64,000 nucleotides of DNA from NCBI GenBank assembly GCA_024232965.1, contig JACKQF010000006.1:186001-250000 (forward strand), read 5' to 3'. The position numbers and the translations under genes were made by a program. The notes beneath the pieces are model-generated. The model searched no databases. It worked only from the letters and a program-made list of their open reading frames with translations, and was not told the origin of the DNA. This stretch comes from Verrucomicrobiaceae bacterium. Its GTDB lineage: Bacteria > Verrucomicrobiota > Verrucomicrobiia > Verrucomicrobiales > Verrucomicrobiaceae. Below are positions 36,208 to 44,696 of this stretch, one piece after another (position 1 is the stretch's first letter; each line of letters opens with the position of its first letter).

Positions 36208-37638
36208 ATGCGTTGCATCCTTTTCTCTTTCCTTATCGTCGTCGGGATCCAGGCAGCAGATGTGCCCAGTGCGCCTCTGCGGGCGGGGGCGGCGACTAGC
36301 AATATCACGCCGCCGATTGGGGGCGAAATCGTGGGTGGGTTTTTGCCTTTTCCTTCGGCGCACATTCATGATGAGTTGCATGCGCGGTGTCTGGTGCTGG
36401 ATGATGGTAAAACGAAGATCGCCCTGGTGGTCTGCGATCTGCTGGGATTGCACCGCAGCGTGTCGGTGGAGGCTCGGAAGATGATCGAAGAGGCGACCGG
36501 CATCCCTGCGGCCAATGTCCTGATCTCTGGCACTCACACGCATTCCGCGACGAACGCGCTGGGCGGGAATCCTCGTACCTATGACTCGGACATGGCGCTG
36601 ACTGAGTACCAATCCTTCGTCGCCCGACGCATCGCGGATGGGGTGCGTCGTGCGGTGAACCTGCTGCGTCCGGCGGAGATTGCTTTTGGTCAGGTCGATG
36701 CCCCCGAGCATGTCCACATCCGCCGCTGGTTTTTGAAGGAGGGCACGATGCCGCCGAATCCTTTTGGGAAGATCGACAAAGTGAAGATGAACCCTGGAGC
36801 CGGGAACCCCAATCTCGTGGAGCCTGCGGGCAAGCCTGACCCGACGGTGTCCTTCATCGCCGTGCGCGAACCAGGGGGACGGATGATCGCTGTCTATTCT
36901 GCGTACTCGCTGCACTACGTCGGTGGCGTGGGGACTGCGCACATCTCCGCAGACTATTACGGCATGTATTGCGAGGCCTTGAAGCGGCTGCAAAAGGACG
37001 CTGTGGAAGATCCGCCGTTTGTTGCGATGATGGCGAACGGCACGAGCGGTGATGCCAACAACATTAACTTCCTCAACCCCGGCCCCAAGAAGGCTGCGTA
37101 TGAGCAGATGCGCTACGTTGCTGAAGACGTGGCGGGTAAGGTGAACGGGGCGTTGGCAAACATGAGCTGGCAGACGAGCGCACCTTTGGCGACTCGATAC
37201 CGAGAGCTGGGCATTGCGTGGCGCAGCATTGATGCGGACCTGCTGAAGTGGGCGAAGGACACGGAGGCCAATGCGCCTCGCATCCAGGGAAAGGCGGATC
37301 TGCCCAATGCCTATGCGGGGCGTGTGCAACGTCTGGCGGCGGCCAGTCCAGAGACGAAGGCACCGGTGCAGTTGCTGCGCATCGGAGACATCTGCATTGG
37401 CACGACGCCTTGCGAGACCTTTGCGGAGACGGGCCGGGAATTCAAAGAGCGCAGTCCGTTTGCGAAGTCCTTCATGGTGGAGCTGGCGCATGGCTACTAC
37501 GGTTACATGCCGACCCCACGCCACTTTGAGTTGGGCGGCTACGAAACCTGGCCCGGCACGAATAATCTGGAGCCACAAGCATCGGTGAAGATGATGGACG
37601 CGCTTTTGGAGATGGCGGCCGAGGTGAAGGCGGAGTGA
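36208..37638 (+). CDS. Neutral/alkaline ceramidase N-terminal domain protein
   Basis: A 476-residue exported protein with signal peptide (1-16). It shows the start of the neutral ceramidase family, LRAGAATSNITPPIGGEIVGG, the DDGKTKIALVVCDLLGL strand, the metal-site motif ISGTHTHSATN, and SLHYVGGVGTAHISADYYGMY. Length matches only the N-terminal catalytic domain of true ceramidases, which have a further C-terminal domain. Such short homologues are abundant in planctomycetes and verrucomicrobia, and their substrates are unknown; amide or ester hydrolysis at a zinc centre is plausible. It is followed 83 bp later by purT on the same strand. Confidence 0.9.
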   Translation: MRCILFSFLIVVGIQAADVPSAPLRAGAATSNITPPIGGEIVGGFLPFPSAHIHDELHARCLVLDDGKTKIALVVCDLLGLHRSVSVEARKMIEEATGIPAANVLISGTHTHSATNALGGNPRTYDSDMALTEYQSFVARRIADGVRRAVNLLRPAEIAFGQVDAPEHVHIRRWFLKEGTMPPNPFGKIDKVKMNPGAGNPNLVEPAGKPDPTVSFIAVREPGGRMIAVYSAYSLHYVGGVGTAHISADYYGMYCEALKRLQKDAVEDPPFVAMMANGTSGDANNINFLNPGPKKAAYEQMRYVAEDVAGKVNGALANMSWQTSAPLATRYRELGIAWRSIDADLLKWAKDTEANAPRIQGKADLPNAYAGRVQRLAAASPETKAPVQLLRIGDICIGTTPCETFAETGREFKERSPFAKSFMVELAHGYYGYMPTPRHFELGGYETWPGTNNLEPQASVKMMDALLEMAAEVKAE

Positions 37639-37721
37639 GTGGGGCACGCGTTTCAGGCAGGATGCCTGAGCGACTGCTTTTGACCGTTGCGAGGGCGCGG
37701 CTTTCATTCTAATGGACTGCC

Positions 37722-38903
37722 ATGTCCAAGATCGGAACTCCTCTTTCTCCCACGGCTACGAAAGTCATGCTGCTCGGCTCGGGCGAGCTCGGCAAAGAAG
37801 TGGCCATTGAACTCCAGCGCTTCGGCGTGGAGGTCATCGCTGTTGACCGTTACGAAAACGCCCCCGCCATGCAGGTGGCGCATCGCAGTCATGTGATCAG
37901 CATGCTGGACGGTGCGGCCCTGCGCGGGCTGGTGGAGGCTGAGAAGCCGGACCTGATCGTCCCAGAGATTGAGGCGATCGCGACGGAGACGCTGCTGGAA
38001 CTGGAGGCCGAGGGTTTCAATGTGGTGCCGACCGCGCGGGCGACTCGGCTGACAATGAACCGCGAAGGCATCCGCCGCTTGGCTGCGGAGGAGCTGGGAC
38101 TGAAGTCTTCCCCCTACCGCTTTGCGGCGACGGAGGAAGAATACCGGGCTGCCATTGCAGAGATCGGGATGCCTTGCGTGATCAAGCCGATCATGAGCAG
38201 TTCCGGTAAAGGCCAAAGCGTCGTCCGCAGCGAGGACGACATGATGACCTCATGGCAATACGCACAAGAAGGCGGACGCGCAGGCAAGGGCAAAGTAATC
38301 GTCGAGGGCTTCGTCGACTTTGACTACGAGATCACGATGCTGACCGTCCGCCATGTCGGAGGGACCTCGTTTTGTGCGCCGGTGGGTCACACCCAGATCA
38401 AGGGCGACTATCGCGAATCCTGGCAGCCGCACCCGATGTCTGCCAAGGCGCTGGCAGAAGCGGAACGTATGGCGGGCGCCGTGACTGAGGCCCTGGGTGG
38501 CTTTGGGCTTTTTGGGGTGGAGCTGTTTGTGAAGGGTGACGAGGTCATCTTTAGCGAGGTCTCCCCACGGCCGCACGACACCGGTCTAGTGACGCTGATT
38601 TCGCAGGATCTTTCGGAGTTTGCGCTGCATGTGCGCGCAATCCTACGGCTGCCGATCCCGAACATTCACCAGCATGGACCTAGCGCTTCCTGTGCGGTCC
38701 TGGTCGAGGGCGACTCTGCGCAGGTGCAGTTCGGATCCTTGGATGAGGTCCTGTCCCAGCCCGACACGCAGATGCGTCTTTTCGGAAAACCGAATGTCAG
38801 TGGGCAGCGCCGTATGGCGGTGACGTTAGCGCGGGCGGAGACGGTCGAAAAAGCCCGGGAAAAGGCGCATCGGGCAGCCGGTGCGATGGAAATCCGGTTG
38901 TGA
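37722..38903 (+). CDS. purT: Formate-dependent phosphoribosylglycinamide formyltransferase
   Basis: A 393-residue ATP-grasp enzyme of purine biosynthesis that uses formate and ATP to formylate GAR. It is full length. Landmarks are MLLGSGELGKEVAIELQRFG, the substrate loop VDRYENAPAMQVAHRSHVISM, VPEIEAIATETL, the ATP loop KPIMSSSGKGQSVV, and EVSPRPHDTGLVTLISQDLSEFALH. The PurT branch is distinguished from PurK by the ENAPAMQVAHR segment. It works in the cytoplasm. Neighbours (ceramidase-like, GYF_2) are not purine genes, so it stands alone functionally. Confidence 0.97.
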   Translation: MSKIGTPLSPTATKVMLLGSGELGKEVAIELQRFGVEVIAVDRYENAPAMQVAHRSHVISMLDGAALRGLVEAEKPDLIVPEIEAIATETLLELEAEGFNVVPTARATRLTMNREGIRRLAAEELGLKSSPYRFAATEEEYRAAIAEIGMPCVIKPIMSSSGKGQSVVRSEDDMMTSWQYAQEGGRAGKGKVIVEGFVDFDYEITMLTVRHVGGTSFCAPVGHTQIKGDYRESWQPHPMSAKALAEAERMAGAVTEALGGFGLFGVELFVKGDEVIFSEVSPRPHDTGLVTLISQDLSEFALHVRAILRLPIPNIHQHGPSASCAVLVEGDSAQVQFGSLDEVLSQPDTQMRLFGKPNVSGQRRMAVTLARAETVEKAREKAHRAAGAMEIRL

Positions 38904-38940
38904 TGCCGCTTGGAAATGGGAAGATGGGCCCGCTCAAACC

Positions 38941-39282
38941 ATGAACTGGTACGTCAATAACAACGGTGCCGCTGAAGGTCCCTTCGATGAGGCCACGATG
39001 ACCGGCATGGCACGGGATCAGGACCTGCGGTCGGAGACCCTGGTCTGGCACCCTGAGATGACGGATTGGGTGCCGGTGGCCGAGCTCAATCCTCTCTGGT
39101 GGGTGGCGGCTTTTCAAAAGAAGGCCCCAGCCCCCCCACCTGCGCCAATGCCTACAGCAGCAGGGGCGATGCCCGCCAAAAAGGCTCCAAAACCAGCAGC
39201 CATCCCAGCCGCGCCCGCCGCGCAAGAATCCGTGGGCCTCTTCAGGCGTCTCTTTGGACGCGGCAAGAAAAAGGACGAGTAG
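38941..39282 (+). CDS. GYF_2 (DUF4339) domain protein
   Basis: A 113-residue protein with a GYF_2 domain at the N-terminus: NWYVNNNGAAEGPFDEATM, then LRSETLVWHPEMTDWVPV. These domains recur at the N-termini of bacterial membrane proteins and are thought to bind proline-rich peptides. Here it is followed by a Pro/Ala/Lys linker and a short basic C-terminus (FRRLFGRGKKKDE), with no membrane segment. ATG 38941 fits the domain start; the frame is open 20 codons further upstream. Converges with the WD40 gene. Confidence 0.8.
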   Translation: MNWYVNNNGAAEGPFDEATMTGMARDQDLRSETLVWHPEMTDWVPVAELNPLWWVAAFQKKAPAPPPAPMPTAAGAMPAKKAPKPAAIPAAPAAQESVGLFRRLFGRGKKKDE

Positions 39283-39309
39283 TCATCATCGAATGCCCTG
39301 TGGCGCACC

Positions 39310-41625
39310 TCAAGGGGCGCCGAAGACGACGAGCTCCTTACCATTGGTTCCGTCCCAGACGCGCAGGACACTGTCTTCACCGCCACCGATGATGGTGCTG
39401 CCGCTGGCGGTGCTGGCGGCGGATTGCATGTAGTCGGGTAGCTTTGAGATCGCGCGGCTTTGTACGCCGTCGTCGTTCACAATGCGTACCAGATTATCGC
39501 CCGCAGAGGTCACGATCTGATTGCTGGCACCGATGAATTGCAGGGAGGTCACTTCTTTTGTCCAGCCATCGATGACCTTCTTGCGCTCGCCCGTGATCAT
39601 ATCCCAAGACACCACCACGCCATCTGCGCCAGCGGTGGCCAGCACACGACCGTCTGCGCGGAAGGCGACACCCAGCACGTGATGCGTGTGGCTCTCTAAG
39701 GCGTTCAACTGCTTGCCAGTGGCGATCTCGGTGACCTTGGCGATCTTGTCCGCTCCGCCAGAAGCGAGGTGCTTCCCGTCGGGCGAAAAGTCGAGGCTCA
39801 GCACCGCATCGGTGTGCAGATCCTTCCAGGTTTTGATGGGTTTCCCACTCGCGGTCTCAAAGAGGATCACGTCGCCCGTGCGGGAAAGCTCACCACCACC
39901 GGTGGCCAGGGTTTTGCCATCGGGGCTGAAGCGCACCGCGTTGACTCGATCCGTGAAGAGGCTGTGATTCGTCGCGCCGCCCAGGGTCCGCTCGAGCACC
40001 CAATGGGGCGTCGCATTGCTGGAGACCACCGCACCGCCGACCTGTCGCACGGTGAAGCTGCCGTCGGCCTCCGCCGCGACTGTTGCCCCGGCGGCTTTGG
40101 GCACGGCAACTTTTTCGATCGCTAAGCCGGAGGCGATGCCCCAGACGCGCAGGGCTCCGTCATCCATGATCGCGGCCGCTCGCTGTCCATCGGTTGAAAA
40201 CGTGACGGCGAGTGCTTTTGCGGTCGGTTTGGCTAGGGCGGATTTGGCTTTGGCTAGATCGGCGGTGGCTTGGTCCTGTAGCTTTTTCGCGGCAGCGATC
40301 GCTGCATTCGCGGTGGCGAGTGCTTTTGCGTTTTTGGCCTTGCTGTCGGTGATGCGCTTTTGATCTGCCTCGGCATCGGTCACGTTGCTCTGGGTGGCAT
40401 TGACTGCGGCCAGCACGGAGGTCTCTTTGGTTTTTGCAGTCAGGAGTTTGTCTTGGGCGGTCTTCAGTTCCTTCTCCAAGGCTGCATCTGCTTTGCCACC
40501 CGGAGCTTTGGCGATGGCGGCGGTGGCTTCATCCACGACCTTTTGCGCGGCGATGCGCTCGTCGGTAGCGGGCTTGACCTCTTTTTGTTTTTCAGGCAGC
40601 ACTTTTTTCATCGCCACGATGGCTTCGGTGGCCTTTTTCAGCAGCTCATCCAGCGCCTTGTTCTGGGCCTCAATGCGGGTGACTTCGCCCTTTTGGAAGG
40701 CCTGCTCCAGCGTCTGCGCCGCGATGGTCCAATCGAGCGCGGCGATCTGTTGGCCGAGTTCGACACTGCCTCGCAGATCCGCGACCGGCTTGGCACTGGC
40801 GGCCTCCCAGACGCGGACGCTGCCGTCGGTGCAACCGGTCAGCACTTGGCGACCATCAGCAGACAGAGCGCTGCTGAGCACGGCGACCTTCCCTGTAGTC
40901 TCGATCTTTTTGATCAGATCGGGACTGACGGCGGCGGAAGCGGGCGGTGTGGCTGCGGCTTGGGCTTTGCTACTTTCGAGGCGCCAGATTTTTACCTCGC
41001 GGAAGCTCCCGCTGGCGAGGCGTTTGCCATCGGGGCTGAAGGCGAGCGATTGAACGAGAGCGCGGTGGGCGCCGCCGGATTTTTCTTTGGGATCGGCGAT
41101 CTGCCCGATCCATTGGCGTGTCGCGAGATCGTAGAAGTGGAGTTGATTGGATCTCCCGCACACGGCGTAGCGCCCGTCTTGAGTCATGGCCACGCTGTAG
41201 ATCGGGTGCACGCTGGCGGAAAGGGCCTGCCAGGCGACGCTGCGCTCTTGCTGCACGGAACTGGCGGCCCCTTGATCGATCCACTGCCGCAGCAGGGCGA
41301 CCTCTGCCGGGGTCAGGTCCACAGCGCCGCTTTTGTTGTTTCCTGGCGGCATCTCCATGTCGTGCTGATGCAGGGAGGCCTGGACGATCAGGCTTTCCGC
41401 GCCTTTGCCTTTCACGATTCCGGGGCCGGATTCGCCGCCTTTCAGCATGAGCTCTGGCGTCTCCATGTTCAGGTCTGCCTTGGTCGTGGTCTTGTTGTGG
41501 CAGGAGATGCAGTTGGTCTTGAGAAAGGGGTAGATGTCCTTGTAAAAATCCAGTTCCGCCCCCGAAAGTGCAACGGGAGCGAAGGAAAACAGGGCAGCAA
41601 TGAGCAGGCGTGGTTGGGCGGACAT
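39310..41625 (-). CDS. Secreted c-type cytochrome/WD40-repeat protein
   Basis: A 771-residue exported protein of PVC type. After the signal peptide (about 1-22) comes a PSCyt1-like module with haem motif CISCH (C39, C42, H43) and an axial methionine candidate in HDMEMPPGNN. It continues with WD40 units (VQSLAFSPDGKRLASGSF near 190, LSADGRQVLTGCTDGSVRVWE near 250), a long Ala/Lys-rich coiled coil (about 290-460) interrupting the propeller, and further WD40 units (NAVRFSPDGKTLATGG, LSLDFSPDGKHLASGG, LGVAFRADGRVLATAG). Start at ATG 41625 gives the signal peptide. It diverges from lysS. The partner or electron route is unknown. Confidence 0.9.
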   Translation of the reverse strand: MSAQPRLLIAALFSFAPVALSGAELDFYKDIYPFLKTNCISCHNKTTTKADLNMETPELMLKGGESGPGIVKGKGAESLIVQASLHQHDMEMPPGNNKSGAVDLTPAEVALLRQWIDQGAASSVQQERSVAWQALSASVHPIYSVAMTQDGRYAVCGRSNQLHFYDLATRQWIGQIADPKEKSGGAHRALVQSLAFSPDGKRLASGSFREVKIWRLESSKAQAAATPPASAAVSPDLIKKIETTGKVAVLSSALSADGRQVLTGCTDGSVRVWEAASAKPVADLRGSVELGQQIAALDWTIAAQTLEQAFQKGEVTRIEAQNKALDELLKKATEAIVAMKKVLPEKQKEVKPATDERIAAQKVVDEATAAIAKAPGGKADAALEKELKTAQDKLLTAKTKETSVLAAVNATQSNVTDAEADQKRITDSKAKNAKALATANAAIAAAKKLQDQATADLAKAKSALAKPTAKALAVTFSTDGQRAAAIMDDGALRVWGIASGLAIEKVAVPKAAGATVAAEADGSFTVRQVGGAVVSSNATPHWVLERTLGGATNHSLFTDRVNAVRFSPDGKTLATGGGELSRTGDVILFETASGKPIKTWKDLHTDAVLSLDFSPDGKHLASGGADKIAKVTEIATGKQLNALESHTHHVLGVAFRADGRVLATAGADGVVVSWDMITGERKKVIDGWTKEVTSLQFIGASNQIVTSAGDNLVRIVNDDGVQSRAISKLPDYMQSAASTASGSTIIGGGEDSVLRVWDGTNGKELVVFGAP

Positions 41626-41782
41626 AGCGGGGGCGACTGCTGTACCTACGGTGCATCGGCGTGTTTTTGCACAGGGGGTGCAGGACTTCTGCGGGGCACT
41701 TTCCTCTGGCACAGGATCACTGGAGACTTGCAGGGCCTCCCACAGGCTCTATTCTGCGCGCCCACCTCGACCGACACACTTC

Positions 41783-43336
41783 ATGACACAAGCCCACTCC
41801 ACCCTGGAAGAGATCCGCCGCATCCGCATCGAAAAGGCTACGGAACTCCAGAAACTTGGCATCTCCGCTTATCCCTCCAAGAGCGCGCGCGACGCTTATG
41901 CTGGTCCGATCTTGGCAGAGTATGAGGCCCATGAAGGAAAAACGGTCACCGTCGGCGGTCGCATCATGTCCTTCCGCAAACAGGGCGGCATGGCCTTTGC
42001 CCATATCCAGGATCAGACGGGCAAGATTCAGCTTTTGATTCGCCGTGAGACCCTCGGCGAGACCCGCCCCGCTGACGCTGCCATCGGTTTCACGGAACTG
42101 CGCCTGCTGGACGTTGGCGATATCGTCGAAGGCACGGGCAAGGTGATGAAGTCCATGCGCGGGGAGATCTCCATCGAGGTCGTCACGCTGCGTCTCCTGA
42201 CCAAGACCATCCGTCCGCTGCCCGACCAATGGCACGGACTGAAGGATCGCGAGTCGATCCTGCGCAAGCGTTACCTGGACACGATCATGGACCCAGAGTC
42301 CCATCGTCGTTACGCCTCCGTGGCGAAAATGATCGCTGGTATCCGCGAGTTCCTCAATGCGCGCGGTTTCATCGAATTCCAGACGCCGATCATCCAGGCG
42401 CAGTACGGCGGCGGCACGGCCAAACCCTTCCGCACCCATGTGAATGCGCTCAGCACGGACATGTATTTGGCCATCTCTCACGAGCTGTATTTGAAGCGTC
42501 TGATTGTGGCGGGTTACGACAAGGTGTACACCATTGGCCGTTACTTCCGCAATGAAGGCATCGACCGCAGCCATCACCCTGAGTTCTCCATGGTGGAGAC
42601 GATGGCCGCCTACGAGAACTATGAGTACAACATGGATCTGGTCGAAGAAATGTTCCGCCACCTGGCAGTGAACGTCTTTGGTCGCACGGAATTCAAGGTC
42701 AAGGATCAGACCATCGACTTTGGTCCCGCCTGGCGTCGGGTGCGCATGGTGGATGTGGTCAGCGAGGTCACCGGTGTGGATTTTGGCGCGATGACGACTT
42801 TGGACGAGGCCCAGGCAGCGCTGAAGAAACTGGACGTGCATGAGCACGCCGAATCCATCGGTCACGCGCTGGTGTTGGCCTTTGAGCATTTCGGCGAAAA
42901 GACTCTGATCCAGCCAACCCTGGTGTATGGGCAGCCCGTGGAAATCTCCCCCCTAGCGAAGCCGCTGGAGAGCGATCCCCGCTGGGCAGAGCGCTTTGAA
43001 ATCTACATCGCAGGCATGGAGTGCGGCGATAACTGGTCCGAGCAGAATGATCCGGTGCAGCTTCTCGAAACTTGGCGCAAGGCCTACAAGGTGGGTGAAG
43101 AAGACAGCGGTGTCTTCCACGCGCTGGACTTTGATTTCATCGAAGCCTTGGAACACGGCATGCCACCCACCACCGGCATCGGCCCTGGCATTGAGCGCAT
43201 GGCGATGATCTTCACCGAACAGGAAAACATCGACGACGTCATCTTCTTCCCAATGATGCGCCCAGCGATGTCGAACGTGAACGCTGAGATCTTCGGCGTG
43301 GACATCAGCGCTGCGAAGGCACCGCAGAAGGAGTAG
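41783..43336 (+). CDS. lysS: Lysyl-tRNA synthetase, class II
   Basis: A 517-residue class II lysine-tRNA ligase, charging tRNA(Lys). The N-terminal OB-fold anticodon-binding domain (about 50-160) shows VTVGGRIMSFRKQGGMAFAHIQD; class II motif 1 spans FIEFQTPIIQ, motif 2 FRNEGIDRSHHPEFS, and motif 3 the GIGPGIERMAMIFT stretch. Lysine pocket residues around EPVEISPLAKP and GMECGDNWSEQNDP are present. ATG 41783 is chosen because it gives the normal length; the upstream open frame overlaps the promoter region of the divergent WD40 gene. Confidence 0.97.
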   Translation: MTQAHSTLEEIRRIRIEKATELQKLGISAYPSKSARDAYAGPILAEYEAHEGKTVTVGGRIMSFRKQGGMAFAHIQDQTGKIQLLIRRETLGETRPADAAIGFTELRLLDVGDIVEGTGKVMKSMRGEISIEVVTLRLLTKTIRPLPDQWHGLKDRESILRKRYLDTIMDPESHRRYASVAKMIAGIREFLNARGFIEFQTPIIQAQYGGGTAKPFRTHVNALSTDMYLAISHELYLKRLIVAGYDKVYTIGRYFRNEGIDRSHHPEFSMVETMAAYENYEYNMDLVEEMFRHLAVNVFGRTEFKVKDQTIDFGPAWRRVRMVDVVSEVTGVDFGAMTTLDEAQAALKKLDVHEHAESIGHALVLAFEHFGEKTLIQPTLVYGQPVEISPLAKPLESDPRWAERFEIYIAGMECGDNWSEQNDPVQLLETWRKAYKVGEEDSGVFHALDFDFIEALEHGMPPTTGIGPGIERMAMIFTEQENIDDVIFFPMMRPAMSNVNAEIFGVDISAAKAPQKE

Positions 43337-43388
43337 CCCGCCCGGCGATTTTTCTTGTCTCTGGAATTGGGGTGGCGACAATTTGGGG

Positions 43389-44696
43389 ATGAGATTGCGG
43401 TTGATTTGGCTGGGGGTGTCTTTTTTTGCAGCGGCGTTCGCGCAGGCTGGGGACGCAGTATTGGAAGGCCTGACCGCCCATGTTGCAGAGCATCCCGACG
43501 GAGGGGCGGCCTTTTCGTTCCCGCGTGCCGCGTATGCGAAGAGGGCGGACCTGGCGGGGCTGCCGATTGGGGTGTTTGACTCAGGGATTGGGGGGCTCAC
43601 CGTCTTGGAGGCCCTGCTGAAGGCGGATGTTTTTCACAACGACAATTTGCAGCCGGGTGCGGATGGTCGGCCCGATTTTGTGGAGGAGCGCTTCATTTAT
43701 CTGGGAGATCAGGCCAACATGCCGTACGGGAATTATCCCTCCAGCGGCAGGACGGATTACTTGCGGGAACTGATCCTGAAAGATGCGCTGTTTTTGCTGG
43801 GGAATCGTTATTGGCCGAAGGCGGATGCGCCGCAGCCGAGCTTCGACAAACCACCGGTGAAGGCCCTGGTCATCGCCTGCAACACGGCCACGGCGTATGG
43901 GTTGGAGGATGTGCGTGCCGCTGCGAAGGAGTGGGGGGTGCCGGTATTCGTCGTGGGGGTGGTGGAGGCGGGTGCACGTGGGCTTTTGCAGGCCCCCGAG
44001 GATGGGGCGGTGGGGGTTTTGGCGACGGTTGGGACCTGCTCCAGCGAGGTGTACCCAAAGACGATCCAACGGACCCTGGGTTTGGCGGGGCGTGGGATCG
44101 CGAGGGTGACGCAGTTCGGCAGCGCCCGGCTGGCGGGGGTGATCGAGGGAGACCCCGCCTTTGATACTGAGTTGAAGGTGCAGGTCGCGGGGGATGTGAG
44201 GGGGCTGGTGGAGGCGCATCGCGCGGCGCGGAGCGGAGGGCAGGTGGTCCCGCTCAAGAAGGTCATGCTGGGCTGCACGCACTTCCCGCTGGCGATTGGG
44301 GAGATCGATGCCGCCTTCGGGAAGCTGCGGGAGGATCCTGACCTCGCCCCTTTCATCGCGGCGACGCGTGACTACATCAATCCAGCGGAGTGGACGGCGC
44401 GGGAGCTCTTCCGCGAACTGGCGCGGGCGCGCCAAAGGCGACCCGCAGGCAATGCGGCGGCGACTGGGGACAGGCATCGGTTTTTCATGTCCGTGCCAAA
44501 CCCAGCCGATAAGGCATTGCCTCTGGCAGAGAGCGGCGGCCTGGAACCTTCGTACAAATACGGGAGGGAGGTGGGTCGTTTGGGAGTCGAAGACACGCGC
44601 GTGGTGCCGATGACCCGCGCGGGTCTGCCGGCGGTAAGCCGTCGTCTTGTGGAAGAAAAACTACCAGCAGTGTGGGAGCACCTTCCTGCGGAATGA
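43389..44696 (+). CDS. Exported glutamate-racemase-like protein
   Basis: A 435-residue member of the Asp/Glu racemase superfamily. Both catalytic cysteines are present: C164 in ACNTATA and C296 in MLGCTHFPL. The substrate loop GVFDSGIGGLTVLE (D64, S65) and YLGDQANMPYGNY match MurI. Unlike MurI, which is cytoplasmic and about 270 residues, this protein carries an N-terminal signal peptide (about 1-20), an extra 40-residue leader and a C-terminal extension with VSRRLVEEKLPAVWEHLP. Export suggests action on D- or L-glutamate in the periplasm rather than for peptidoglycan precursors. Its stop overlaps the start of the deacylase gene as ATGA, so the two proteins are made together. Confidence 0.85.
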   Translation: MRLRLIWLGVSFFAAAFAQAGDAVLEGLTAHVAEHPDGGAAFSFPRAAYAKRADLAGLPIGVFDSGIGGLTVLEALLKADVFHNDNLQPGADGRPDFVEERFIYLGDQANMPYGNYPSSGRTDYLRELILKDALFLLGNRYWPKADAPQPSFDKPPVKALVIACNTATAYGLEDVRAAAKEWGVPVFVVGVVEAGARGLLQAPEDGAVGVLATVGTCSSEVYPKTIQRTLGLAGRGIARVTQFGSARLAGVIEGDPAFDTELKVQVAGDVRGLVEAHRAARSGGQVVPLKKVMLGCTHFPLAIGEIDAAFGKLREDPDLAPFIAATRDYINPAEWTARELFRELARARQRRPAGNAAATGDRHRFFMSVPNPADKALPLAESGGLEPSYKYGREVGRLGVEDTRVVPMTRAGLPAVSRRLVEEKLPAVWEHLPAE